Of a DNA stretch of 64,000 nt, positions 26,701 through 41,700 are shown piece after piece. Source of the stretch: Sipunculus nudus (lineage: Eukaryota; Annelida; Sipuncula; Golfingiida; Sipunculidae); contig CM049316.1 in the NCBI GenBank assembly GCA_026874595.1, positions 64,775,176 to 64,839,175 on the forward strand, written 5' to 3'. Made by a program: the position numbers and the translations under genes. Within the stretch, counting starts at the first letter, position 1. Each line of letters opens with the position of its first letter. The notes under the pieces are model-generated. The model was given only the letters and a program-made list of their open reading frames with translations. It was not told the DNA's origin and made no database searches.

Positions 26701-29700
26701 GATCTGTAGAACTATTTCATTCAGATAAGAGCATCCTTTATGCACGCCAGTTGTAAGTAGGCTGAAAGGGCCTGTTCACAGCTGATCCTGGTTACATCGT
26801 TTTCCTGCGCCAGTGCGACGTTAGTTGTACACGAGTGACGGGACTTACTTTCTGCAGGCCAAGGTTGCTTGCAGATTTGGCATTCAACCTCACGAAACCC
26901 CAGTTTCTGACCAAAACTGACAGTGTTAACAAAGATAAACTTACATGACTAACTGCCAAAACAAACGTGAAAATAATAGCGTATCGGCAAAAATAAAAGC
27001 GTATCGGCAAAAATAAAAGCGTATCGGTACCAATACGCTAGAAAGGGCTGGGGAGAACCCTGCATACTGTAGCTACAGTGGAGCCACACCAGATTATCCT
27101 CTTTCTTTGAGGACATTGTTAGTACAGTACTACTGGACACAATAAAGAAGGTCTTTGTATGCTTTTATCATACATCTTTATTCACCCGTCTATGACAGAA
27201 CATATTATGGTATACCCATGGTCTGACCCTTGGTCTGTTTACTTTTAGTTTCACCACTTACCAGGGCTTTGATGGATTTTCACGAAACTCACCATTTTTA
27301 CTACATACCAACATATTATCTGGCCTGAGTTTGATTATGAGCAAAATCCAAGCTTATTTAATAAGGTCAAAGGTTACTAGGCTGCATTGAGGTGTCACCG
27401 CGATAACCTACGAGGAATTCTATGAATTTTGATAAAACTCAACAGAAATATTAATCAGTTTTATATTTCATTAAAGTTCGATTTGCAGCAAAATCCATGC
27501 GAATTTAATGAGGATAAAGGTGACTTACCAAAAATTTTATGGATTTTCATGTAACTCATTATAAATATTTACCAACAGAGTTTTTCACCTGAATTACATT
27601 CTTAGCAAAATGCATATTTAATTAGGTCAGAGGTCACCAGATATGTGACAGTGTATTATGCAACATTTGCGGTGCTCTTGTTGTAAATATGTAGCCCTTA
27701 ATTCATCATAAAAGGCACTTGTCCATCAGACACCTGATCGCAGTATTTGTATCGGGGAGTTATCAAAATAAAAGGAATCTTCAGACAACCTAATGATCTG
27801 TATTGTCTTTTTCTTTGAACAGCTGATGGTGTACAAACAACAGCTGACCAGCCAGGGGAAGAGAAACACCCCATACACCCATGTACCATCCAGGATTGAT
27901 ACTGTTAGTTGTCTATCTATCTTCCATATACTACTAAAATTGTATAATAATTGAAATAAAGGTTGTTGTTTTCATAAAAGTGTTTTTCACCCAATGTTTT
28001 GGCAGAAATATATGGTGATTAAGATATACAAGTATATAAAGGTCATTTTCAGTTTTGAAGCAAAAATATGTTGGCACCTACTTAACCACAATCTAGATTC
28101 TTTAATTAATCAGTAACTGGATTTCTGATGTATATAAAAAATTCATGCAGAAATCCTGAAGTAAAATTTCAAATGCCCAGTGGAGATATAAGTCAAGCAA
28201 AACATATTTTTAAGATACTAAATATTAAGTCAGTTGGCTCCAGGAGGGCCCACTGTAATTGACTTCCAGCTTGTTAATTATTTATGTGGATATGATGAAC
28301 TTCATGTGAATATCAGATAGAGCCCAGAGGACCATTTTTTAGGTGCATACATGTGTGTGTACTACTGAAATATGTATCTTAAGCTGCATTTACTGGGTGC
28401 GCAGTATGTGATCAATTTTTTTCGCTCTAGTTATTTTATCATAAAGCATTTACTGGACATGTGGTATACGGCATCAGACACGTTGGAAAATGGAATTCTC
28501 AGGAGAGAATTGGATCCCCATACAGCGAGCAGTGTAGCGCCCATGAGCTCTGTTACCATATGCATGAACTACACATGCAGTGGGACCTAGTGGGATTGGA
28601 GCCCATATCGAGCCCATATCACAGTGTATTACTGCCCGCCAAGAAAATGCCCCATGCGATTTTATATCATCGCATACCGCGTTCTGCTGCCGCACTCCAC
28701 ATATCGCACATGGCGCCCCCAATAACGCAGCTTAAGAGTTGGTCACAGTAAGCAATGATAATATCAGCGAAGCACCTTATATTTATTCCAGTTATATACA
28801 GATACAAGTTTTGCATTAACATCACAGAATTTCAGAAAGGATAAATATACATTTTTAAACACTGACAAAAACGAATTGAACAAAGATGCAGCCAGTTCTC
28901 AAGTGAGCTTCAAGACCCCTGGATCTCATTTTCAGGGTATACAGAAGGCTACCGTAGAGCCAAGGATACAGAAGGGGATGAGAGTAACAGGACCTCCCCC
29001 GTCATCAAGGTCAGTGGATTTTAATAAGATACATCATAAAATATAATACCATGTTTGACGTTAAGAGCACCACAGGCACTATCAAAATTGAAATTTATGG
29101 AATATTTTTTGTACCCCAAAAATGCGCACTCCCATGCTGTTTTAGTCTAAAATGTGATCTTTTTTGAGGATTTTTAGTCGCTAATTTAATGAAAAATTTC
29201 TTTTGTTAGCCAATATTTTTGGACTTAGAACACCCTGACATAATTTCACACCAAATATCGTCAAGCGAGATCGCAAAATAATGGTGGCTGTAAGTACAAA
29301 GTTTTTTAGGAAAGAATGGCTCATCCCTTCTGTATTCTCAAAGATATCTCTAAAAAATCCAGGTGGGGGGTTGCTTATTAAGATGGTGGTGGTCATTACG
29401 TCAATTACGGTATCTACAATTATTAGATGATTTCTGCAATAGAAATAGCTGTAATATGAATGACTATATGGAAGAATCATTGATTTTTATCAGACAGTGA
29501 TTTTCAGCCTGCCGTATTGTATATAAGCATGATCCTTTTACAGTATACTTGATGATTTAGTTATTATAGATGAAAAAATCTGAATAATTTATAACTGTAA
29601 TCCTCTAACTCCTGGTGAAAGAAGACTGCCAATGAGATGCAAAACATGAACAGTAGAAACACATGATAGTAAATGTAGTATACCCGTGCTTTACAAGAGC

Positions 29701-32700
29701 TGTTTGATTACTGTTAGATATTTATTTTAAAAAAAATTTGTAACTTTGAGGTTATATTGCACAGTAACAGAATAAGTTCTATCAGTTTAAAGTAATGTTA
29801 TAATTCAATAAATAATCCCCCCCCCATTTTCTTGATTGAAGTTTACAAAAAAAAAAATACAGGATGATACCAGTATTCGTATCTCACCCTCCCCACTGAG
29901 GAAAGTAGTTAAAAGATGAGTTGATTAAATGAGGCATTCTGGCATAATTGGTCTTCTTTTTTACCAGGCAAAAGACCAAAAAAGTAAACACTGTCCTTGC
30001 ATCTGTTGATAGCAAGTACCATGTGAAAATATATTACCATCAACATACTAATTGCAAAAGATCTGGTCACCGGCCAGAAATTGCCTACTAAATGATAATG
30101 ATGCCTGCACATTATGTGTATACAGTAGTTTACATCATGATAAAGCTGACCTCAAATAAGTCCTGTAAAACTTTCAGAGCTGTGTGTGATTCTGGTAATT
30201 TATCTTAAAACATAAATGTAATTTGACAAAATAAGTATATTGAACCAGGTTAGCTGAGGATTTTACAAAGACTGAAAAGTATTTTGAAAACTGTGCCATG
30301 TACACAAGTGGTGACAGGATCTGTGTAGCCACCTTTGAGGTTAGTATACTAGTATTATAGATTAGCAGAAACACCCTACCTTACCCCGCCTCCTGCCTGT
30401 ACCTGTAGAAGCATCACCTCTCCCGGCCTCCCTCGATATGGACAGAGTCTGCTCGATGACGCCCGCACTGAGATCAGACATCAGTAAGTATAAAACCATG
30501 CTTTTATTCAGCCCTACTGCCCTGATGTTTGGGGATAGGTACTGTGGTTGTCTTCATATTTGTGAGGTTAAAATTTTTAATTTTTTAATATTTATAAGCC
30601 TGTCAATGATGGGACAAATTATGGTATTCCCACTGTCTGTCTGTCAGTCTGTCAGCCTGTCTGTCCGTTGACTTCAAGTGCCGCCACAATGACTTACCAA
30701 GACAGATGGATTTTTATGAAACTCACCATAACTATTTTCCAATAGATTATCTTGCCTGAGTTTGATTATAGGCAAAATCCACGCATATTAAATGAGGTCA
30801 GATGTCACAAGGCTTTACTTTGTGGTGTCACAGCAATAACTTATCAGGAATATGATGGATTTTGATGAAACTCAACAGAATTATAAACCAATATAATATC
30901 TTGGGTAAGTTCAATTACTGGCAACATCCATGCATATTTGATGAGATCAGAGGTCACCAGACTTTGGTAGTGCAGTGATGACTTCATATAAATATTCATG
31001 AAACTCTGTATAAATATCAATCAATACAATTTCTCACCTGAATTTAATTCTCAGCAATAGAAATTTGATGAAACTCAACAGAAATATTATCCAATATAAT
31101 ATCTTGCGTAAGTTCGATTACTGGCAACATCCATGCATATTTAATGAGATCATAGGTCATCAGACTTTGGTGGTGCAATGATGACTTCTTATGAATATTC
31201 ATGAAACTCAGTATAAATATCAGTCAATACAATTTCTCACATGAATTTAATTCTCAGCAAAACTCATGCATATTTAATGAAGTCAGAGGTAACAAGACAT
31301 AAGACGGGCGTATTATGCACGTTTGCAGTGCTCTTGTTTCATTATTTCTTGAGGGTTCCAATTTCACAAGCACTCCATATAATAAACAAAACAGAGCATA
31401 TCACCTATTATATGGATTTATGATATTACATAATATATGTGCAAAATCATAATGATTGTAGGAATCCAAGTGAATTTGGAACGAGTAGAAATTACTCTTC
31501 ATTATTAGCAGATAATTTGAAAGAATTTACATCATTGGTAACAGCAATCTTTTTAATTTTGACTTGTCTCCCAACAATGGGACTATTTATTCACAAAGGT
31601 TTAATTTTTGCTGTATTTTCCTTTTTCGCAAATATTGCAATTTTGAAACCCTCACAAATAAAAAAGGCATCCACAGTACACTGTTTGTTGCAAGTTGTAT
31701 GTAATCAGGAAAACAAATGTCTACCAACCTTGTTTGTACATTCCCATATATCTCTAATTGGTTACAGATACACAGATGTTACAGTTCCTAACTTTATCAA
31801 AGAATTGTATTTTATATTCTGGAAACCTGGAAAACCTTGAAAAAATCATGTTTCCAGGCTGGAAGGTGCATGGAGTTCAGGATATTTTCTGAAATTTGGT
31901 TATGAAACAAAATAGGTCAGATGTCAAAGAACAAAATACTGTATTAAAATATTGTTGGTTATATGTGGACACATTGGTAAAAGTGTAGAATAAAGTTGGT
32001 ATATACATTTGTATCTGTTCATTTATCTAAATGAGATTACCAGTACTTGTTAATTTACAAGAAAAATAATGATATAATAGGTTGTATCAGGTTTTATAGG
32101 AAAATACTCCTAATATCACTTCAGTATGTGTAATACACCGGTACATGTGTTCCAGCTTTGCTTTTTATGAAAATATGAGCATTGACTTCTTTTTTTTTTT
32201 TTTTATTAATTCAATGAATATTCATTCAATGTTCTTATATCAGTATAAAATGCATTATGTGTATAAGATTATATTATAAACATAAAACTGAAAATAGCAT
32301 ATTTTGCAGATTCTAGGCCTTGGCCATAAATGTTACATTCTGTATATATTAAACTGTAGAAATAGCATGTTATTTGTATTTACTGTAATGTTGAATTTTT
32401 TCAGAGAGGATGTAATTGCTCATCTAAATGAACAGATCAACATCTATGAACAGGACATAGAAATGCTGAAGGAACAAGTAAGGATATTGTCTTGTTTATA
32501 ACTGACATTGTCAGGTACTCATAACATTTGTAAGTTTTTTTTTTCATCATCCTGTTTCCATTTTAGAGCCCGGAGCTATGTTAGCCCCACAAAATGAAAT
32601 GTGGCTGGCTTGGACAAGGATGGCTGCCTATAGCAGTCAGCCGAGTTTCATGCAAAATGTTGGCTGGCTTAAACTGAGCTGATAGCCTATTCATTTGACA

Positions 32701-35700
32701 GTGTTACATAGTGCCCGTTTTATTTAAACAAGTTATCAGTTAATGATAATAATAATAATCTATACTATGTGTGACATATTGCATCCATTTTAGTTTACTT
32801 TTTACTAGTTTGTGATTAAATATCAAGTATAATTTTTCCTGGTGGTTTCATAACACTTTCATACAAAACAATCACCATTTTATTTCATTGACAGAAACAA
32901 AAAAAAAAAAAACAGAACCTGAACATTTGTAATGGGCAATTTTAATTGTAAAAGATTTATCTTTTTGTAATATTTTTAGCTCAGCTGACTATAAGTCATT
33001 TGAGCTATAGTCATGGTCCATTGTCCATCGTCCGTCCGTCTGTCGTGCCGTCCGTCCGTCCGTCCGTCTGGATGTCCGTCCGTAAGACTGGCACGTTTCG
33101 ACACCGTTGGACCTACGAATCTGAATTTCGGCATACAGTTAGATGTCCCCATAATCTCCTACCATGCCAAAAATTGGGTCAATAGGACTTCGTTCCTTTG
33201 AGATATTAAGGAAAAACCTAAATTTTTTATTAGAAATCTATTTTCACACTTCAGGACTGCCTAATATCAAAACCACTCATCTGGTTTTCTTCATATTTAC
33301 CATAAATATTCCTTTTGTAGTTCCTATGTACATGCCAGATATTAAGTCAGTATTATATAATTTAAAAAAGTTATGGGCCCAAACATAATGGACTTTGTAA
33401 AAAAATCAGGAAGATATTTGGTCACTTAAGACCAAAAGTGTTAAAGGGAAGGGACTTTTTTCCAGTAATACAACTTTAATTAATCAAAATTTAATTGTAT
33501 ACCAAAAATTAGATCAAAATTTGTTAAATTTTTTTAAATATTGGCAAAAATATAAAATAGGTACCTTAAATTTTGCCCAACTTTGGCCGTGGCACGTTTT
33601 TTTCCTGTAAGTACTGTCGATTTAATTTTCACACCACGTATACATAAGGATTTAATCTGTTAAAATCTGAAATTTGAAAATAAAAGCTGTAAAATTAGGA
33701 TAGTTATTGAATTTTTTTGGAGGCTCTTGTTGTATTCCATTACATTGTCAAGCAGTCCACTTTGATGACTGTAGATCATTCAGTGCACATCTCTATGCTC
33801 CCCAGGCTGTTGACATAATTTTAGATGTCCCCAAAATCTCCTACCATACCGAAAATTGGGTCATTAGGACTTTGTTCCTTTGAGATATTAAGGAAAAACA
33901 ACTCTGTTTTCCATAAAAAAAAGCCATTGTTACACTTCAAGGCTGACTAATATCAAAACCACTGATCTGTTTTTGATCGTATATAGTATTCACATTCTTT
34001 TATACATTTTCTATGAACATACCAAAAATAAGGTCAGTTTTTGGTATTATTTTGAAGTTATGGGCCAAAACATAATGCAATTTTTTAAAAAATCAGGAAA
34101 TATATTTACTCACCTAACATGAGAATTGCTGAACCTAGAGACTTTTTTTCAGGAATATAACTTTATTTAATCAAGATTCAATTGTTTACCCAAAATTAGA
34201 TCTGAATTTTGCAAATTTTTCAAGTTATTAGCATAAATAAAAAATCAATACCTTAAATTTTGTCCAACTTTGGCACTGTTGATTTAATTTTCCCAGCATA
34301 CATGCATAAGGATTTAATCTTTTAAAATCTGAACTTTCAAAAGAAATCAATTGGAATGAATAGCTTTTATTCATGTTTTCATACACCATGTCAAGTGTTG
34401 TTTACATCTAGCCCACCTAGTAGTACAGCCTTCACTTGCATTATGTAACCCACCCCAAGCAGCTTACCTTGGCCCAGCTTGGCCACTACTAGCAGGCTTC
34501 CCCTCTGCACTGCACTCATCCCCCCCCCCCCCACCTGGTGCATAAACTAGATGAATGTTATAATTTTTCTGTATTTTATTTTATTCTTGGACATGCTATA
34601 TTTTAGATTTTGTATTGAACCACCAGGGTTACAATGATTAAAGTGTACATTTAATTGTGTCCACAAAGTGGTCTATTGCTGTGAAAGTGTGGATGTTCAT
34701 GAGATAAGTAATTCCTTACTTCAGAAGAGTAAAAACTTCACCAGGTGTGAAATTGACTATTAATTCCAGTAATTAATTAAAACTGGGATAGTAATTAGCA
34801 CAATGATATTGTTTGTCCCTCATTCAACCAACAGTGTGTATACTTTATTTGAAAAGATTTTTTATTTTATCAAATTTACTTTTTATTTTATTTTGGTGAA
34901 TAAAATTAAGCATGTCCTGAAAACTCCAATGTGCAAAACTTTTTAATAGTGATGCAAGGAATATTCTTGTAGATGCCATGTTGTGGCATTATTTTCTTTT
35001 AAAATCAGTTTAAACATTTATGATATAAAAATAATAAAATATATGTGTATGCATAATATGACCCAATGTTTTTTACTCTGTATATATAATGATTGCAACT
35101 TTTGCAACAATTCTAATATTTTAACTTATATTTTCAGGTTTTTTAATTAAAAATTTATAAACCTGTAAATAAAAAAATGATTCAGATAAAAACTTCTTAA
35201 TGAAAAAGTGGATCTGCTTAAAAAAATAGGATTATATATAAACTTAAATGCATTATTCTCTTGAAAGTGAAATAAAGGTATGAGTCCATTCTGTCCACTT
35301 GCCTGTCCATCTGTAAATTTTCGTATGCAACTCAGTATCTCAAAACTTTTACTGTTTTTCTTCATGACAGTCTTGTCAGAGTATTAGTTTGCAATCATAT
35401 ATTTAGAACTTTACTATAACCAAGTAGGAGGGCCCCTTTCCTCTTAGCTTTTCATATTCTTATATAAATGAAAAACATTACAATAGAATATTTCTACATC
35501 CACCTTCCTGCTGCCCTCACTTTTCCCTTCTCCGAACCCCATCCCAAAGTCAGCCTCAGTAAGCAAGAACAAGATGAATAAGATATATTCATACTTTAAT
35601 ATTCATAGGTACCTATGTACATGCCAGAAATTATGTCATTATTGTGTAATATGTAGACATAGTGGGCATCACAATAATGTACCTTGTCAAGACTAAAGAG

Positions 35701-38700
35701 ATATTGTGTCATACAGTCACATATTCATAAATCACTTCATCAGCATAGTTAATCATAACATCATATCTGTCAAATTGAACGCTTGCAGACTACCATACAC
35801 TTTAGATCCTTCAACAAATAGCCTTATCATCATTCTACTACTGCTTATTACTGCTGTCATTGCATTCATATTTGCTCAAATATATCACAATTTTCAACCC
35901 CTCCTAAATAAATAAAAAATAAACCACTTTATTTGACTCTATTAATCCATCATTCAGGTAATTTCATTTATCATTTACTCACATATTACATTACATTCCT
36001 TTATAATAGCCCAACATGTACATGATATTCATAACCTAATCACGACAGCCATTATGCTCTGCCCCTTTGACCTTATTATGTTAATGAGCTCCAAAAACAG
36101 AAGGCATTCCATGTCTGTGGTTTGGGGATGTGAAAGACATCACAAAGGTCAGTTTTATATGACGTCACATTGATTTGCGTCATCAGATGGAATTTGCTAT
36201 ATCTCTGTTCTCCAGTGATGAAAACATGGCAATCATTGTGAACTGTTTTGCCATATTTTTATTATTTGTCTCATACAAAGTCAATGCAAGGTAAGACATT
36301 AGTATCCACTAGACAGTCTGTGGAAATGTTCCTGCAAATTTTGACATAAAACTGTTTATACTATCCAAGCATACTTTGTATAAAAAATATCCTGGAAAAC
36401 ATGTGGACAGGAGTACTAGTAGAGACTGTGTTCTGTTAGGGAGGGTCACCCAGATGATGCAGATTTTGTGCTTGTTAGGTGATTGACTGTTTATATTGCC
36501 AACGGTAACTTGATTGGTTGTTAGCAAACGGCTCTGCTCATGATTGTTCATTAAATGAATGTGAGATTTAGGTCACATAGAGTTCATGGTTAGGTCAGTT
36601 GTTGGAATAAACAATCTTTATTATTGAATAAACTGTCACGTTCCAGTGCAATAAACTTTGGTTTTAAAAAAAAATTGTAGGAATCATGAGGTGGTAAGAC
36701 TTCACTGTGATTGTTTACTTCTGTCACAGTAAATTATAGGAAATCAAGAAAATTGTTGAAAAAAGTAGCACTGTGTAAGGTCTGCCTAAGGTAGCATTGC
36801 TGGCAAAATAATCTAAATTTAAAATGAATCCAAAGGCTGTTTCAAATGCATATTAGGCCCCATATTTTATATCAATTCTGTACCATTTAAAATTTTTGAA
36901 AATGTTAATTTTTTATTTGAAATTGAATGTGAATTTCATAAATATTTATGCCATTAGATAAGTTCTGTACCAGGCTTAAAATGATATATGCTTTATGGGG
37001 TCTGATATGCATTTGAAACAGCTTTATATTTGATTTTAAATTTAGGGGTTTTTACCAGGGATGCTACCTTAAAGGATTAATATTTGTCACACTGGCCATG
37101 TTGTGTTGATAGTTAACACTGTTTTTAAATCCATATCTGAAACATGCTAGCAGAAATCAAATTAAAATGATGAAGATGCTCATTTAATTTCATACTTGTA
37201 AACATATGTTTGATTTTTGCTGATTTTGTATTGAACCATTTGTTTATCAGAGCAGGGTCCGTGAAGCAGAGTTTGAAGAGGATCTTCTTAAAATTAAACA
37301 ACAGATGACCCAAGGTCAAAGGTGAGTACTTAATATTCATTAGATATTTTGTAAATATTCATGAGATGGTTAAAATTGGCACCTAAGGCCAAGTTAACAA
37401 GATTTCAAATTTGATCATGATCAAGTAACTTACTATGGAAATTCTTGTGCTTTGCCAACTTTTTTTTAAGTCAATAAATGTGTCATATAACCTTTCTTGG
37501 GCTGTAACAATACATGGCTTCATTGTGAAACAAAGTCAAAAATAGAACTTGTAACTTCAGATGTCTCTGTTTTAATATCCTACTATAATTTGCATAAGAG
37601 GGTGGGGTCATCCTCAGAGTGTTCCTCCAGCTTCTACTTGGAAGATACGAGTTCTAATGGCCACTAAACTCTCTGCAGATATATTACTTTCCTGTCATAT
37701 TTCTGTACCCATATCAAACCATGACCTATCCAAAATTTTGAAACTGCTCATGGGGGCTGCCTGGTTGCATACAAACTAAAACATGGATGTCACAAGTCAT
37801 ATGTCGTAATTAAATATATACATTAGTATTGAAAATTGAGACAAAGTTTGGCTATCTGCCAATTAACAAGCAAGAACATTGGCTTTGAATATAATCTTTA
37901 ATAAACTTATTGTTTTATGTCATATATGCAGTTGCCAGAGCAAAATGTCAACATATGTATCCTGTTGTGAGATTATGTATTGTTACAGCCCTAGATCTAT
38001 TCTATGTGCTGCCACCTAGTGATTTATTAGTAAATTACTAAATTTCATTACGTGGACTAATGTAGGTCACAACTGACCAGTACTATAGCCTTCACCTCAG
38101 GTTTATAGGTGATACAGTTCCCTAAATGGAACAGCCTCATTTATATAACTGGTTGGCTTCATAATCACAAGTTTAACATTTTGTGATTTGAAATTCTTCT
38201 TTGTTTCACAATTGTTCCTTTTTTTGCGATCTTAAAATAGCCTAAAATAACCAACACAGAGTATATCCATTATCATATGAATCAATAATATTAATAAAAT
38301 ATGCGCATAAAGAAATCAATTGGACCAGGTCTCAATTAATGTTGAAGGTAATGTTGATAAACATTAATTTCAACATTAATATTTTATTGTTTTAATATTT
38401 TATAAGAAAGGATATAATAATAAAAATCTTTGATTTATAGGTTACACACAAGATCTATTACCTGTAACATCAACCTTTTCCCTTTTGACTTTCCTTTGAT
38501 GAATGAACTTCTTATTCATGAAGGTTTTATGTTTGTGATAATTTCCCGTTTCGAATAATTGCAAATTTGAAACCCCTCGCGAACAAAAAGACAACAACAA
38601 TGCCACCATGGGCTCCTCATCCAGTTACTCCCTTTGTAGGAGAATCAATTTCCTACTTTTTTTTCTTCTTTATAAACAAAACCATTTGAAAGATTTTTTT

Positions 38701-41700
38701 TGTGGAGGAAAACTGCCTCCATTTTTTTTATGCTGTCTTATCTAATTCTAATTAAATATGTACATATACAGAGTACCATTTTGGTTTGGGACTATATGAC
38801 AGGGTATGAGGCAGCGGAAATCTTGCGTTTCTAAAGAAGCTACTGATTTTCCTGCTGCCTGCTTTGACCGTTTATGATGCACTTAAACACCAGGTGGTGT
38901 GCCTGTCTGCTGAAAAAACTGCTGATGTGACTAGCAGCCAACCAAATGCCAGCCAACAAACACTCGACAGGCATCAGGCTTCGCCCAGAAACCATGTGTG
39001 GGGCCATTCTCTCTGAGCATGGGGCCTGTTCAGACGTGTGCCAGGGCAATGAGCTGTCACTCAAAATGAAATGAACAACATTAGCTCTGTGTATTCCTCA
39101 CTTGGCTGGTAAACCATTTTGTCTTCCAGCACAAGGTCTCATCTGATTGGACCAAACTACAGTGCTCCCCTCTGGTGTAGAGATTCAGGATATGAGGTCA
39201 AAACAAACTGTGCTTACGATAGGTAGTAGGCCTATATGTAAAGAGCTGTGTAAAGAGCGTAGTGACAGGGCCGTGGAACTCACTTCCGATCATATTATTT
39301 TTGTATCCTGGTGTCACCCAGGCCTGGTGTTTAAGACACCTGCAGGTCCTGGGTGTGCAAAACCATCCCCATCACCCCCAAGGATGCATTCATTTGTGAG
39401 TGATACACAAATATGTGGCACAGCCTTCATATTAAGCGTGCATTGCCCTCACCCTTGTTAGGGGCAGACCATGAAAATCTCACCACCTAGGCTGAGATTT
39501 GAACTCATGACCTCCCAGCTTTTAGTCCTGTTCCCTGCCCCAAGACCACAGAAGCCAGTAATCAGTTTTCTTCTGTGTCACTATCTTGGTGACATGTTGG
39601 CTCAGCTGTCTGTCACTATGCCTGAGCCTTTTCCGTTGCTAACAGTAAAGGTAGGAACTAGATGAGGAGCCTCCTTGTGGCATAGCCAAAATGAGGCTGT
39701 TCTATTTTGGGAACCGTGTTGACTAAAAACTGGAGGTGAAGGTTATTGCACTGGACAATAGTGCTTACTCCATCCACTTCTGAAATTACATTTTATAAGC
39801 AATTGGTAAGATTAAACCTTTAACCTGTAGATACACCTGTAGTTTAGTTACAGTGTACCACACTAGGTTGTGTTTAAGTGTAACCTCCACCAAGGGGCAG
39901 GGTTATGTTTTTTTCTGGTGTTGATTTGTCTGTTAGCAACATTACTCAAAAAGTTGTTAACAGATTTTTATGATTTTTTCAGGATATCTCAGCAATGAAA
40001 CATAGAACAATTTAATAAATTATTGGGGTGATCCTAATTACCATCATGATCCAGGAATATTTTTTTAGAAAGATGCTGCATTTCTGACAGTGCTATATGG
40101 GGTTAATGAGCTACCTTAGTGGAAGTTGACCTGCGCTCTCTGAGTCCTTTTCTAGTTTTTTTTTGTGATAGATTTATGCCATTTTATAAACATCAGTGAA
40201 ACCAGGTGGCTCATGACTTTGCTAATGACTTTGTTATATACAGATTAGATGGAAATTTTCAGTTTATACAGAGCAAGACTCTCACAAGCCTGTACCAGGT
40301 AACATACATCAAGGGATTTCCTTGTTTTGTCCTTGAAGATTTGATGTGTTCTTGTTGTTTTAAATTTGTACCAGTGGGTTAAGAATAAACATATTTGTCT
40401 TATTTATTGTGTGACCGTAAGTGTTGGAATTGACATGTAATCTTATCCTGGAACCATGAGTGCATGAATTTTACATGGTAGTTCATCATATGACCATGAC
40501 TTTTTTTACATATGATTTAACCTTTGACCATGAGTGCATGTATTATACATATTATTTCATCATGTGACTTTTGAGTGCATATATTGTACATATTACTCAT
40601 GCTGCATTATGTATTATGACATGTATTATACATTTACTCATGTGACCATGAGTAAATGTATAATACATGTCATGTCATCATGTAACCATGAGTACATGTA
40701 TTATACATGTTATTTCATCATGTGACCATGAGTGCATGTATTATACATGTTAATTCATCGTGTGACCATGAGTGCATGTATTATACATGTTATTTCATCA
40801 TGTGACCATGAGTGCATGTATTATACATGTTATTTCATCATGTGCCCATGAGTGTATTTTTTATACGTTATTTGATCATGTGACCATGAGTGCATGTATT
40901 ATACATGTTATTTGATCATGTGACCATGAGTGCATGTTTTTGACATGTTATTTGATCATGTGACCATGAGTACATGTATTTGACATGTTATTTCATCATG
41001 TGACCATGAGTGCATGTATTTGACATGGTACTTTATTATATGACTAAGAGTGCATGTGTTAGATTTGCTATTTTATTATTTGATCACGTGTGAGCGAATT
41101 TTGTAAACCATTTCATCATGTGACCATGGATGTGTGTATTTTGCGTGATTCTGAGAGATGTAATAATTAAATGTCTCATGTATTTACTTAAGAATGCAGA
41201 ATCTTAGTCATTTCTTTTGGCAGAAAGGATGGTCACTTAAAGCAAGGCCCACTCTAAATTTATTGTAAAAAATGGTGTCACAAGTTTGATCCATTGATAC
41301 TTGTCAATAATAATTATGTAAATCGTAGGTGTAATCCTAACATTATGATCATAACAAGTGAAGAAGGAGCAAATCTGACAGCGCTCAAATGTTTTTGCAG
41401 TGATGAATGACTCAAGTCCAGACTTAGACTCAGAGTCCGGACTTGAGTCCTTTGGTTGGGACACAGACTTGGACTCAGTCAGACTTAGAGGTAAGGACTC
41501 GAGAAATCAAGCAGACTCCATCTTTGGTTTTAGATGGCTTGGACTCAAAGAAAGTGGACTTTGACTCGAACCTCAGAGACTGATTTTGACTCAGACTTGT
41601 GGAGCCTGGACTCTGACTTGCACTCGGACTTGTATTGCGTGGACTTGGCTACATTACTTTGTTTCTTTTGCCTATCCTCGTGAGGCTGTAAGACAAGAAT

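Larger units (their letters stand above)
25060..27062 (-). mobile_element. hAT-like DNA transposon relic
   Basis: Both ends carry the 15-bp terminal inverted repeat CAGGGTTCTCCCCAG (25060-25074; reverse complement ending at 27062). They are flanked by the direct repeat CATAC (25055-25059 and 27063-27067), a possible 5-bp target duplication. Inside, on the minus strand, is a hAT-type transposase pseudogene. The half toward 27062 holds two diverged copies of a roughly 240-bp repeat (about 26400-26890) and a short tandem array, so much of the transposase 5' region is gone. Confidence 0.65.

Noticed and set aside
31439-31840. 133-codon open frame
   Set aside because: Overlaps a diverged repeat shared with 38480-38610 (TTTGAAACCC..AAAAA block), is AT-rich, and lies in an RPGRIP1L intron.
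38840-39665. GC-richer stretch with several open frames on both strands
   Set aside because: No recognised domain, no consistent splice structure, and a SINE fragment inside; could be an old element.
40451-41150. CRISPR-like array
   Set aside because: Units are contiguous 40-bp repeats without unique spacers, in an animal intron; a minisatellite.
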